16,019 nucleotides of DNA from NCBI GenBank assembly GCA_936941515.1, contig CAKZJI010000167.1:1-16019 (forward strand), written 5' to 3'. Shown piece after piece: positions 1 to 7,348 of this stretch. This DNA is from an uncultured Propionibacteriaceae bacterium. GTDB taxonomy: Bacteria > Actinomycetota > Actinomycetes > Propionibacteriales > Propionibacteriaceae. The first letter of the stretch is position 1. The number at the start of each line of letters is the position of its first letter. Under the pieces are notes generated by a model, which did no database searches, was not told the DNA's origin, and saw nothing but the letters and a program-made list of their open reading frames with translations. Made by a program: the position numbers and the translations under genes.

Positions 1-1443
1 GTCGTCGTCGACGCCGTGTCATACCGTGTCGATCCGGTCTCCCCGGAGTCCGGGGCCACACTCGTCGGATACACGCGCGGGAAGGTGTCCCGTGACCTGG
101 TGATCCCCGACTCCGTGACCAGCGCTGGCGTCACCTATCCGGTGAAGCGCATCGGGGACGGCGCGCTGCGGTCAGCGCGGCTGGACAGCGTCGCACTCCC
201 GGATGGGCTGGAGGAGATCGGGTCCGCAGCCTTCTACAGCAACTCCATCGACGACCTGGTGATCCCTGACACCGTCACATCCATCGGGAGTCAGGCCTTC
301 ATGAACAATTTCATGAAGACCGTCAAGCTGCCGAGGAACCTCACGGAGATCAAGGCCTCGACCTTCGTCAACAACAACCTCACCCAGGTGGATCTGCCGG
401 TGGGCCTGACCACCATCGGCCCGGCGGCCTTCGCGTCCTGCAAACTCACCTCCCTCACCCTGCCGGACACGGTGACGAAGGTGGGGGCATCGGCTTTCGA
501 GGCCAACCAGCTTGCCAGCGTCACCATTCCTGCGGGGCTGACCAGCCTGGAGCAGGCGGTGTTCTCGAACAACAGGCTCACCTCCGTGGACATCCCGGAG
601 ACCGTGACCTCGCTTGGCCCTGAGGTCTTCGCAGGCAACAGACTCACCTCGCTGACCCTGCCCAAGGGCATCACCACCATCCCGGAGCGGGCCTTCCACA
701 GCAATGCGCTGACGTCCGTGACGTTGCCCGAGGAGCTCACCGAGATCCAGGAGGCCGCCTTCGAGTACAACGACCTCACCTCGCTGACCATTCCATCCAA
801 GGTCACCACCATCGCAAAGCGCGCCTTCGGCAGCAATGCCCTGAAGACGGTGAGGATGGAGGGGCCCGCGCCCGCCATCCATGCACCTGGACGCTTCAGC
901 CCCAACACCGGATCCTTCGGCGACCCGCAGGGCCTCGCCCTCAGCTACTACTGCCACTTTGGCGCCGACCAGGTGGCGGACGGCTACGCCAAACCCACCT
1001 GGAACGGCTACACCGTCGCCGACCAGTGCCTGGTGGTGACCGACAAGGGCAGCGGCCTCGTCGAGCCCGCGAAACCTACTTTCGACCTGGATGCCGATGA
1101 GGATGGCGACGGTTTCACCAACGGGGAGGAGATCAAGGCCGGGACCGACCCCTTCGACCCGAAAAGCTATCCAGTGGTGACCAAGAAGGGCAATGGGCTT
1201 GTTGAGCCGGAGAAGCCTGCTTTCGATCTGGGTGCGGATGAGGATGGTGATGGGTTCACCAATGGCGATGAGGTGGAGGCTGGGACCGATCCGTTCGATC
1301 CGAACAGTCACCCGGCGTCGGCCAAGAAGGAGCAGAAGCCATCCGCGAATCCCACTCCGGCCATGACGACGAAGCCATCCGCGAATCCCACAACATCGGT
1401 GACGTCGAAGAAGCATCCTGGTCTGCCCCGCACGGGTCGCTGA
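1..1443 (+). CDS. BspA-type leucine-rich repeat surface protein with TSP3-like Ca-binding repeats (5' end missing)
   Basis: The reading frame is open from base 1, and a GTG at 16 is the first in-window start, but residues VVVDA precede it in frame. The real start and signal peptide therefore probably lie upstream. Residues are numbered from the GTG. Ten consecutive 22-residue repeats of type (V/L)xLPxxLTxIxxxAFxxNxLTS span about 59-278, the LRR_5/BspA pattern of bacterial surface adhesins. A linker follows, then two 47-residue repeats each holding an EF-hand-like loop (DEDGDGFTNGEE) and GTDPFDP, typical of bacterial TSP3 calcium-binding segments. Next is a KPSANPT-rich linker, and the protein stops at GLPRTGR. 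LPRTG looks like a sortase motif, but no hydrophobic segment or basic tail follows it in frame. Likely role: extracellular adhesion or binding. The ligand is unknown, and wall anchoring is doubtful as encoded. Confidence 0.9.
   Translation, partial: VVVDAVSYRVDPVSPESGATLVGYTRGKVSRDLVIPDSVTSAGVTYPVKRIGDGALRSARLDSVALPDGLEEIGSAAFYSNSIDDLVIPDTVTSIGSQAFMNNFMKTVKLPRNLTEIKASTFVNNNLTQVDLPVGLTTIGPAAFASCKLTSLTLPDTVTKVGASAFEANQLASVTIPAGLTSLEQAVFSNNRLTSVDIPETVTSLGPEVFAGNRLTSLTLPKGITTIPERAFHSNALTSVTLPEELTEIQEAAFEYNDLTSLTIPSKVTTIAKRAFGSNALKTVRMEGPAPAIHAPGRFSPNTGSFGDPQGLALSYYCHFGADQVADGYAKPTWNGYTVADQCLVVTDKGSGLVEPAKPTFDLDADEDGDGFTNGEEIKAGTDPFDPKSYPVVTKKGNGLVEPEKPAFDLGADEDGDGFTNGDEVEAGTDPFDPNSHPASAKKEQKPSANPTPAMTTKPSANPTTSVTSKKHPGLPRTGR
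190..849 (+). repeat. Ten tandem 66-bp coding repeats (LRR_5)
   Basis: Ten in-frame 22-codon units lie end to end with no length variation. Conserved positions are LP at 3-4, L/V at 7, I/L/V at 10, AF-like at 14-15, N at 18 and L at 20. Nucleotide identity between units is only moderate, so the array is old rather than a recent expansion. Confidence 0.85.
1045..1326 (+). repeat. Two 141-bp coding repeats (TSP3-like calcium-binding units)
   Basis: Units begin at 1045 and 1186 and encode nearly the same 47 residues: KG(S/N)GLVEP, then DEDGDGFTNG, then GTDPFDP. The second unit uses many more T-ending and A-ending codons than the first for the same amino acids. Confidence 0.8.
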
Positions 1444-1459
1444 CTCGGTTGAAGAACGC

Positions 1460-1498
1460 ACAGCGCCCAGCTCTTCATCTATATGGGCTGGGCGCTGT
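1460..1498. terminator. Bidirectional hairpin terminator between convergent genes
   Basis: ACAGCGCCCAGC at 1460-1471 is the exact reverse complement of 1487-1498, giving a 12-bp stem with a 15-nt loop. It starts 17 bp after the LRR stop and lies 20 bp beyond the DUF1304 stop, so it can serve both convergent genes. There is no long U-tract, as is usual for high-G+C actinobacteria. Confidence 0.75.
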
Positions 1499-1518
1499 CG
1501 TTGGGCTCCTGGCCGGTG

Positions 1519-1911
1519 CTAGCCAGCGATCAGGCCGATGATCAGGGCGGCAATGCCACAAGCTGGAATCACACCCTGCTTCAGTGCGGCGGAGGCCTTG
1601 TCGGGGCTGCTCAGGAGTAGGACAAGACTGGCCGCGACCATCGATCCGGCCCCGGTGAGCACCAACGTCGTCCCCACCACCGGCTGCCCCGCCAGGTGGA
1701 ATGCGATGCCGAGGAAGACCGCGATGGCGAGGAAAAGATTGTAGAAACCCTGGTTGAAGGCGATCTCCCGCGTCGCTGCTGCCTGTTCGGCGGTGCCGGT
1801 TCCAAAGATTTTTCGGGCGCGCTCACCTGTCCAGGCAAGCGACTCCAGATAGAAGATGAACACGTGCACGAGCGCGGCGATTCCTGCCAGCGTCAACCCG
1901 GTGATGATCAT
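1519..1911 (-). CDS. DUF1304 family small membrane protein
   Basis: This 130-residue protein is almost wholly hydrophobic, with about four membrane segments: roughly 2-20, 50-70, 74-96 and 110-129. Between the first two is the loop FYLESLAWTGERARKIFGT, and NQGFYNLFLAI follows; both are characteristic of the DUF1304 family. The biochemical function of the family is not known to me. I chose ATG at 1911 because AGGGG lies about 7 nt upstream; an in-frame ATG at 1944 lacks such a site and would add only an unconserved MPRHDPLQGAL. The gene follows the serine hydrolase on the same strand with a gap of about 156 bp, so co-transcription is possible but not shown. It ends at the shared terminator. 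Confidence 0.85.
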   Translation of the reverse strand: MIITGLTLAGIAALVHVFIFYLESLAWTGERARKIFGTGTAEQAAATREIAFNQGFYNLFLAIAVFLGIAFHLAGQPVVGTTLVLTGAGSMVAASLVLLLSSPDKASAALKQGVIPACGIAALIIGLIAG

Positions 1912-2067
1912 GAGAGCCCCCTGCAAAGGATCGTGTCTCGGCATACTGTAACCCGACGGGGCTGTCTCCGGGGTTTGGCAGGCTTCCTGTTAGTCCTTGC
2001 GGCTCGGTTCATACAACGGAAGGCGGCCATGTGAAGAGGTCCTCCAGCTCTGCTGATGTCGCTGGAA

Positions 2068-3117
2068 TCAGCTGAGTTGACGCAGCAGCCCGACAATCTC
2101 GATGAGCGAATAGAAGCTGGCCTGCATCGCCTTTGAGGACCCGAAGTTGATGACAATCTCTGCATCGTGCACCGGATCGTGCCATAGATGCGCCGCAGTC
2201 AACCCGAGATGACCCACGGGACGCGGCCAATTCCGCAGGAACGGGGAGAACTCGTCGAATTTCACGTTCATGCTCCCGGCCCCATAGTGCAGGCCAGCCC
2301 TGTACTTGTGACGAGACTCGGTCAACCATGACCATGATTCCGCACTGATCAGACCTCCTGAGCGGAGTGCGTGGATGAAGGTCAGATAATCGGCCAGCGT
2401 GGCCGCGAGGCCACCCCCAGCCCAGTCGAGGCTCAGAGACTCCGCGTTGTCGACTCGGGTTTTGCCCAGGTATAGGGGCGCAATCGTGTTTTCTCCGATC
2501 GCTGGCTTCGTGCGCAGTGGCATGAAGCTGCGGCTCATGCCCAACGGTTCGAAGATTCGCTTGTGCACGAGGTGGGGGTAATCCGTGCCGGTGACAGCCT
2601 CAAGCAAGAGCCCCAGGACGATGAACCCAGTGTCGCTGTAGAAGAATTTCTGCCCAGGTGCCCCTACTGGCTGTTGGTGTTCTCGGGCATGGTCGAGCAG
2701 GCTGTTCGGGGTCCACTGCCGGTGAAGATCCGCTACTGCGAGTTCGGCGACCGTCGGCCCCTCCGTGCGGCCATTGAGGTAGTCGTTCGCTCCGGAGGTA
2801 TGAGTCAGGAGATGCTCGATGGTGACTTCGCTCAGCCTCTCATCCACGAAGATCCCCCGCAGCAGATCAGGGTCCAGCACTGATGAGATGCGAGTGTCGA
2901 GAGTCACTGCCTGCTGCTCGACCAGCTGCATGGTGATCGCTGCGGGGGCTAGTTTGCCAACGCTGGCGGAGTGGAACGGCAGATCCTCCTGACCGTAGCG
3001 GAAATCCAGCCCAAGGCTCGGAGCATGCACGGCAACCTGCGGCTGCCATTTCCGTGCCTTCTTGTTCAGATGCTTTGTGAGTCTGGTGTTGAACTCGTCC
3101 ACATTCACCGTAGCCAC
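2068..3117 (-). CDS. Serine hydrolase, beta-lactamase / penicillin-binding-protein fold
   Basis: This 349-residue protein has the class C beta-lactamase/DD-peptidase motif set: SxxK as SVGK at 52-55 (Ser52 nucleophile), a YxN-like motif degraded to YSD at 160-162, and HLG at 303-305 in place of KTG. LLTHTSG (103-109) and the PLGM segment near 191 are also family hallmarks. GTG at 3117 is the likely start: GGGAGG lies about 7 nt upstream, and the frame further upstream (to 3495) codes low-complexity residues with no family similarity. There is no signal peptide or membrane anchor at this start, so a cytoplasmic esterase or peptidase is more likely than a wall enzyme. The substrate cannot be read from sequence. 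Base composition looks less G+C-rich than the mut genes. Confidence 0.88.
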   Translation of the reverse strand: MATVNVDEFNTRLTKHLNKKARKWQPQVAVHAPSLGLDFRYGQEDLPFHSASVGKLAPAAITMQLVEQQAVTLDTRISSVLDPDLLRGIFVDERLSEVTIEHLLTHTSGANDYLNGRTEGPTVAELAVADLHRQWTPNSLLDHAREHQQPVGAPGQKFFYSDTGFIVLGLLLEAVTGTDYPHLVHKRIFEPLGMSRSFMPLRTKPAIGENTIAPLYLGKTRVDNAESLSLDWAGGGLAATLADYLTFIHALRSGGLISAESWSWLTESRHKYRAGLHYGAGSMNVKFDEFSPFLRNWPRPVGHLGLTAAHLWHDPVHDAEIVINFGSSKAMQASFYSLIEIVGLLRQLS

Positions 3118-3215
3118 AGTGGTCCTCCCGACAATGAAGTAAGACGCAGCGCACCCGAGCTGTTCCTCACGGAGAGAGGAGTACAGCAGAGGCTGCTGCA
3201 AATCGTGCTTGACGT

Positions 3216-3243
3216 CATGAGGCTCAGGCGGCTGAACCTCATG
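3216..3243. promoter_or_regulatory. 28-bp interrupted dyad upstream of the serine hydrolase gene
   Basis: The layout is CATGAGG, one unpaired base, TCAG, a 4-bp centre, CTGA, one unpaired base, CCTCATG. Eleven of twelve positions per arm are complementary. It lies about 100 bp before the GTG at 3117, where a repressor operator or an mRNA leader hairpin would be expected. No U-tract follows on either strand, which argues against a terminator. Confidence 0.4.
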
Positions 3244-3495
3244 AACCGGCAAGGCGCATCTTGTAGGTGAAACGTTCCATTTTGCGAGAACCGGCAACCG
3301 GTGGATCAGGCAGGCGATGGAGCTTTCGAGGCGAAGCATGGCTCGGGTCCTGACGCAGACAAGTCCATGAGGCTTTTCCATGGGGGCTTCGGGGAGGGCG
3401 GGGCCCCTTGCCGCAGCTTGGCCGTGGTGCTGGTGGTGTGCGCGAAACGCCGGCTGCAACACCGTGGCGGGCCTGTGGCGACGGCGTTGGGGCAC

Positions 3496-3567
3496 GGGGC
3501 GGTGATTCGTGTGCAGGCCCGGCAGGGATGTGGGGCGGCGATTCGTGCACAGGCCCGGCGTCGAGGT
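3496..3567. repeat. Two imperfect tandem 36-bp repeats
   Basis: Units at 3496-3531 and 3532-3567 share their first 28 bases with three mismatches (GGGGCGG, then GATTCGTG, then CAGGCCCGGC). On the minus strand the period is 12 codons (AGPxHESPPxxP), but no gene is credible there. Two copies only. Confidence 0.6.
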
Positions 3568-3573
3568 GCGGGT

Positions 3574-3589
3574 GAAGCCGAGGGGCTTC
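3574..3589 (-). terminator. Possible short terminator after the DUF4143 ATPase gene
   Basis: GAAGCC (3574-3579) pairs with GGCTTC (3584-3589) around a 4-nt loop, directly abutting the TAG stop codon at 3591-3589. The stem is only 6 bp with no U-tract, so this is a weak candidate. Confidence 0.3.
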
Positions 3590-4863
3590 TACGTCCACAG
3601 GGCCGACAGCGGAAGCCCCCAGAGCCCTCCTCCGAAACTCACCGGCATGTCCATGGGCGCCAAGACGACGGCCTTGACCATGCGATCGCCCAACCGCTCT
3701 CTGAGAAAACGCAGACCGTTGAAATGGGAGCCCTTGAGGGTTCTGCTGGTTTTCACCTCAATGCCCATGATGCGGCCGTCGTCGAGTTCGAGAATGAAGT
3801 CGATCTCCTGGCCGTTTCTGTCCCGGTAGTGATGAATGCGGTATCTCGTCTCGCTCCATTCGATCTGGGCGTGAAGCTCTGTGGCGACGAACCCCTCGGT
3901 GAGCTGCCCCAGCAGCTGAAGACCGTGGGGAAGCGTGGAGAGTGAAGCCGTATTGGCCCCACATAGCCACGCTGCCAGGCCTGGATCGACTATTGAGGCC
4001 TTGCGGCGGCCGGTTTCCCGGCTTGTCAGGTTCGGCGTCCAGGGCTGAATTTCCTGGACAAGGTACAGGCGAGTCAGAGCATCAAGGTAGTTGGTGATGC
4101 TTGAAGCGGGGATGGCGGCTTCCTGCCCCAGCCTGGCCTTCACTGTTTCTCCGGACTGGTTGGCTGCGATCAGCCGCAGTAGGGCCTGCAGGCGGTCCGG
4201 GCTGAGCTTCTTCCCGTTGTCCAGCGCATCTACGCGCGTCAGCTTCTCCACATAGTCGCGATACCAGCCGGAGCGAATGCGAGGTGTCAATCTCTGAGCT
4301 GCGGGAAGTCCTCCGTGAAGGATCAGGTCGATCAGCGACTGATGGGTGAGTGGCTCCTGTCCTGCAGTTGCTGCGATGGGGCTCTCGGCGGCGAGGAGCC
4401 GATCAACCAGGGTGCCGCGTGCCGTGGTGTTCCGCAACTCAGCTTGGGTGAAGGGGAGCAGGTTGATGGTCATGGATCGACCCGCAAGCGAGTCCTTGTC
4501 GCCGCGCATCCGTGCCAGGTCCGAGGAGCCGGTGAGTATGAAACGACCTGGGCGGCGGTCTTTGTCCACCGAAGCCTTGATGGAGAGGGTCAGCGGGGGG
4601 ACGCGCTGCACCTCATCAATCACCAGAGTCTGGCCGGAGGCCTGCTCCACGAACCCCCGGGGGTCGTTGCGGGCAAAGGCGAGTGCGTCTGGCTCATCCA
4701 GGGAGACGACTTTAGCCTGCGTACCGTGGACCAGCATCTGGGCAAGGGTCGATTTTCCCGTCTGCCTGGCACCCTCGATTGCGAGTATCGGGGTGGCGTC
4801 CAGTACCTCGCGTGCCCACGGTTCCACTGCGCGGTTGACAAGCCCCTTCATAGCGTGAAGCAT
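3589..4863 (-). CDS. AAA ATPase with C-terminal DUF4143 domain
   Basis: About 424 residues; numbering here is from the ATG at 4863. The N-terminal AAA_14 domain carries Walker A GARQTGKST (31-39), Walker B LVIDEVQ (80-86) and a sensor-like ILTGSSDLAR (109-118). The C-terminal half is a DUF4143 domain ending in EIDFILE with GIEVKTS about 13 residues later (353-373). That arrangement of acidic residues and an E-x-K resembles the PD-(D/E)XK nuclease core. Such proteins are common, patchily distributed accessory genes; their role is poorly defined and often suspected to involve DNA or toxin/defence functions. Start choice is uncertain: ATG at 4863, ATG at 4851 and TTG at 4881 all lack a clear ribosome site. 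The 23-bp repeats directly upstream could have replaced the original promoter. Confidence 0.85.
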   Translation of the reverse strand: MLHAMKGLVNRAVEPWAREVLDATPILAIEGARQTGKSTLAQMLVHGTQAKVVSLDEPDALAFARNDPRGFVEQASGQTLVIDEVQRVPPLTLSIKASVDKDRRPGRFILTGSSDLARMRGDKDSLAGRSMTINLLPFTQAELRNTTARGTLVDRLLAAESPIAATAGQEPLTHQSLIDLILHGGLPAAQRLTPRIRSGWYRDYVEKLTRVDALDNGKKLSPDRLQALLRLIAANQSGETVKARLGQEAAIPASSITNYLDALTRLYLVQEIQPWTPNLTSRETGRRKASIVDPGLAAWLCGANTASLSTLPHGLQLLGQLTEGFVATELHAQIEWSETRYRIHHYRDRNGQEIDFILELDDGRIMGIEVKTSRTLKGSHFNGLRFLRERLGDRMVKAVVLAPMDMPVSFGGGLWGLPLSALWT

Positions 4864-4882
4864 ACGCCAGGCGATGCTCAAG

Positions 4883-4943
4883 TCTTAGGTTCGCTGGTAG
4901 TCAACTCTTAGGTTCGCTGTGTCTCATCTCTCAGATTCGCTGG
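4883..4943. repeat. Three direct repeats of exact 23-bp period upstream of the ATPase gene
   Basis: TCTTAGGTTCGCTG occurs at 4883 and 4906, and a variant TCTCAGATTCGCTG at 4929, each start exactly 23 bp after the last. The intervening bases (TAGTCAAC, TGTCTCATC) are also partly alike. Regular spacing near two helical turns suggests protein-binding sites. Multiple internal repeats of this kind occur at the ends of IS21-type insertion sequences, so a relic of an IS end is the leading alternative to an operator array. No transposase gene is present here. Confidence 0.6.
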
Positions 4944-5107
4944 CTTCCTGGGGTGGCTGAAAGGCTCCAAAGCTGCGTCGCGGCCTACCTTCTGACTCCA
5001 ATCCGGGGTATCCCGTCGGCCGCTCTGAGATGTCCAGTGATTGAGGACATGGCCGGATTCTCATCCCGTGGCGGGGGAATACGGTGGAATGGGACAGGAA
5101 AGACAGG

Positions 5108-5134
5108 CGGCCCGCCCCTCGTCGGGGCGGGCCG
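5108..5134 (-). terminator. Strong hairpin terminator of the mutA-mutB operon
   Basis: CGGCCCGCCCC (5108-5118) and GGGGCGGGCCG (5124-5134) form a perfect 11-bp G+C stem with a 5-nt loop. It begins 18 bp beyond the mutB stop. On the minus strand a pyrimidine-rich CCTGTCTTTCC follows, a weak U-tract. Confidence 0.8.
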
Positions 5135-5152
5135 TTTGCGTGGGTTGTCCGG

Positions 5153-7345
5153 TCAGGACTCGTCGCTGTGGAGGCGTTTGTGCAGGACCTCCAGCAGGTC
5201 GACGGCGGCCTCTGGGATGTTGGTTCCAGGTGGGTAGATGGCGTCTGCGCCGTTGGCGCGGAGCTCCTCAAAGTCCTGGCTCGGGATCACGCCGCCGACG
5301 ACCACCATGATGTCCTGGCGGCCCAGCTTGTCCAGTTCCTTGCGCAGGGCGGGCACCAGGGTGAGGTGGCCGGCCGCGAGGGAGGAGGCGCCCACGACGT
5401 GCACGTCGGACTCGACGGCCTGCCGTGCGACCTCCTCCGGGGTCTGGAACAGGGGGCCGACGTCGACGTCCATGCCGAGGTCGGCGTAGGCCGTTGCGAT
5501 GACCTTCTGGCCGCGGTCATGGCCGTCCTGGCCCATCTTCGCGATCAGGATGCGGGGGCGACGCCCCTCCTCCTTCTCGAATTCCTCGACGAGCTTGCGG
5601 GCCTTCTCGACGATCTTGGAGGAGCCGGATTCCCTGTTGTACACGCCTGAGATGGTGCGGATCTGTGCGGTGTAGCGTCCGAAGACCTTCTCCAGGGCGC
5701 TGGAGATCTCGCCGACGGAGGCCTTGGCGCGGGCTGCGTCGATGGACACCTTCAGCAGGTTGCGGTCAGGGTCGGTCGGATCCGGGTTCGCGGCGGCCCA
5801 GGTGACGCGCTCCAGCATCTCCTGGGTGACGGCCTCGTCGCGTTCCGCGCGCAGCCGCTCCAGTTTGGCGATCTGCTGCTCGCGGACGGCGCGGTTGTCG
5901 ACCTTCAGCACCTCAAGCTCATCCTCTTGATCGAGGGTGAACTTGTTGACGCCGATGACCGGCTGGCGACCGGAGTCGATGCGGGCCTGCGTGCGGGCCG
6001 CCGCCTCCTCAATGCGCATCTTCGGGATGCCCTGCTCGATGGCCTTGGCCATGCCACCCGCCTGCTCAACCTCCTGGATCCGCTCCCAGCCCTTGCGGGC
6101 CAGCTGCTCGGTGAGCTTCTCCACATACGCTGAGCCAGCCCACGGATCCACCGTCTTCGTGGTGCCCGACTCCTGCTGGATGAACAGCTGGGTGTTGCGG
6201 GCGATCCGGGCGGAGAAATCCGTCGGCAAAGCGATGGCCTCGTCGAGGGCGTTGGTGTGCAGCGACTGCGTGTGCCCCTGCGTGGCGCCCATGGCCTCGA
6301 TGCAGGTGCGCACCACGTTGTTGTAGACGTCCTGCGCGGTCAGCGACCACCCCGAGGTCTGCGAGTGCGTGCGCAGGCTCATCGACTTCGGGTTCTTCGG
6401 GTTGAAGCCGCGCACCAGACGTGCCCACAGCATGCGGGCGGCCCGCATCTTCGCGACCTCCATGAAGAAATTCATGCCGATCGCCCAGAAGAACGACAGC
6501 CGCGGCGCGAAGGCATCGACCGTCAGGCCCACCGACTCGCCGGCGCGAATGTACTCGACGCCGTCGGCCAGGGTGTAGGCCATCTCAATGTCCGCGGTGG
6601 CCCCCGCCTCCTGCATGTGATAGCCGGAGATGGAGATCGAGTTGAACCGCGGCATGTTCGCGCTGGTGTAGGCGAAGATGTCGGCGATGATCTTCATCGA
6701 CGGCAGCGGCGGGTAGATGTAGGTGTTGCGGACCATGAACTCCTTCAGAATGTCGTTCTGAATGGTTCCGGCCAGCTGCTCGGGCTTGACGCCCTGCTCC
6801 TCGGCTGCGATGACGTACAGCGCCAGCACCGGCAGCACCGCGCCGTTCATGGTCATCGACACCGACATCTGGTCCAGGGGGATGCCGTCGAACAGCTGCC
6901 GCATGTCGAGGATGGAGTCGACGGCGACACCTGCCATGCCGACGTCACCGGCGACGCGCGGATGATCGGAGTCGTAACCACGGTGGGTTGCCAGGTCGAA
7001 CGCGATCGACAGGCCCTTCTGCCCGGCCGCCAGGTTGCGCCGGTAGAAGGCGTTCGACTCCTCGGCGGTGGAGAAGCCCGCATATTGACGGATGGTCCAC
7101 GGCTGGTTCACGTACATCGTCGCGTACGGGCCGCGCAGATAGGGGGCGATGCCGGGACGGGTGGTCAGAAAGTCCAGACCCTGAAGGTCGCCGTCGCTGA
7201 ACAGCGGCGGCACCAGGATGTGCTCTGGCGTCTGCCAGCCGGCCGAGTGGCCGACCTGGTGGAAATGATCGTCGAACTGCCTCTTGGCGTCGCTGGGGAC
7301 GCCGTCACCATGCAGCGCGACTGAACTGAAACGGGGAATAGTCAT
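5153..7345 (-). CDS. mutB: Methylmalonyl-CoA mutase, large (alpha, catalytic) subunit
   Basis: Catalyses the adenosylcobalamin-dependent interconversion of (R)-methylmalonyl-CoA and succinyl-CoA, in the cytoplasm, as a MutA-MutB heterodimer. The 730 residues match the usual large-subunit length. The N-terminal TIM barrel contains [21 protein letters not shown] (71-91) and the [12 protein letters not shown] segment (116-127). A linker follows, then the B12-binding domain with DGHDRG (Asp607, His609, Gly612: the DxHxxG motif whose His replaces dimethylbenzimidazole on cobalt), GASSL (650-654) and VGGVIP (681-686). ATG at 7345 lies 3 bp after the mutA stop, with GGAGG inside the end of mutA, so translation is coupled. 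The protein agrees almost block for block with the P. freudenreichii (shermanii) enzyme as I recall it. Succinate-to-propionate fermentation is the likely pathway. Confidence 0.98.
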   Translation of the reverse strand: MTIPRFSSVALHGDGVPSDAKRQFDDHFHQVGHSAGWQTPEHILVPPLFSDGDLQGLDFLTTRPGIAPYLRGPYATMYVNQPWTIRQYAGFSTAEESNAFYRRNLAAGQKGLSIAFDLATHRGYDSDHPRVAGDVGMAGVAVDSILDMRQLFDGIPLDQMSVSMTMNGAVLPVLALYVIAAEEQGVKPEQLAGTIQNDILKEFMVRNTYIYPPLPSMKIIADIFAYTSANMPRFNSISISGYHMQEAGATADIEMAYTLADGVEYIRAGESVGLTVDAFAPRLSFFWAIGMNFFMEVAKMRAARMLWARLVRGFNPKNPKSMSLRTHSQTSGWSLTAQDVYNNVVRTCIEAMGATQGHTQSLHTNALDEAIALPTDFSARIARNTQLFIQQESGTTKTVDPWAGSAYVEKLTEQLARKGWERIQEVEQAGGMAKAIEQGIPKMRIEEAAARTQARIDSGRQPVIGVNKFTLDQEDELEVLKVDNRAVREQQIAKLERLRAERDEAVTQEMLERVTWAAANPDPTDPDRNLLKVSIDAARAKASVGEISSALEKVFGRYTAQIRTISGVYNRESGSSKIVEKARKLVEEFEKEEGRRPRILIAKMGQDGHDRGQKVIATAYADLGMDVDVGPLFQTPEEVARQAVESDVHVVGASSLAAGHLTLVPALRKELDKLGRQDIMVVVGGVIPSQDFEELRANGADAIYPPGTNIPEAAVDLLEVLHKRLHSDES

Positions 7346-7348
7346 TGC

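Larger units (their letters stand above)
3118..3588. other. 471-bp intergenic region without a convincing gene
   Basis: Open frames cross this stretch on both strands, but they are Pro/Arg/His-rich and match no family I recognise. Three structural elements are listed separately: a 28-bp dyad at 3216-3243, a pair of imperfect 36-bp repeats at 3496-3567, and a short hairpin just after the ATPase stop. It probably contains the promoter of the serine hydrolase. Confidence 0.6.

Noticed and set aside
172..1461. 429-codon minus-strand frame opposite the LRR gene
   Set aside because: Its regularity merely mirrors the 66-bp LRR repeats, and codon bias supports the plus strand.
3118..3495. N-terminal extension of the serine hydrolase frame to 3495
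   Set aside because: The extra 126 residues are Pro/His/Arg-rich and unlike the family, while GTG at 3117 has a strong GGGAGG site.
4883..4943. CRISPR array
   Set aside because: Repeats are only about 14 bp with 9-bp intervals and three copies, too short for repeats and spacers, and no cas gene is present.
4924..5063. Small 46-codon minus-strand frame ending inside the 23-bp repeats
   Set aside because: There is no ribosome site and no recognisable similarity. It might be a transposase relic, but this cannot be supported.
6257..7324. 355-codon open frame on the plus strand opposite mutB
   Set aside because: It is the antisense shadow of a strongly conserved gene. The product is a His/Arg/Gly-rich, low-complexity sequence without family features.
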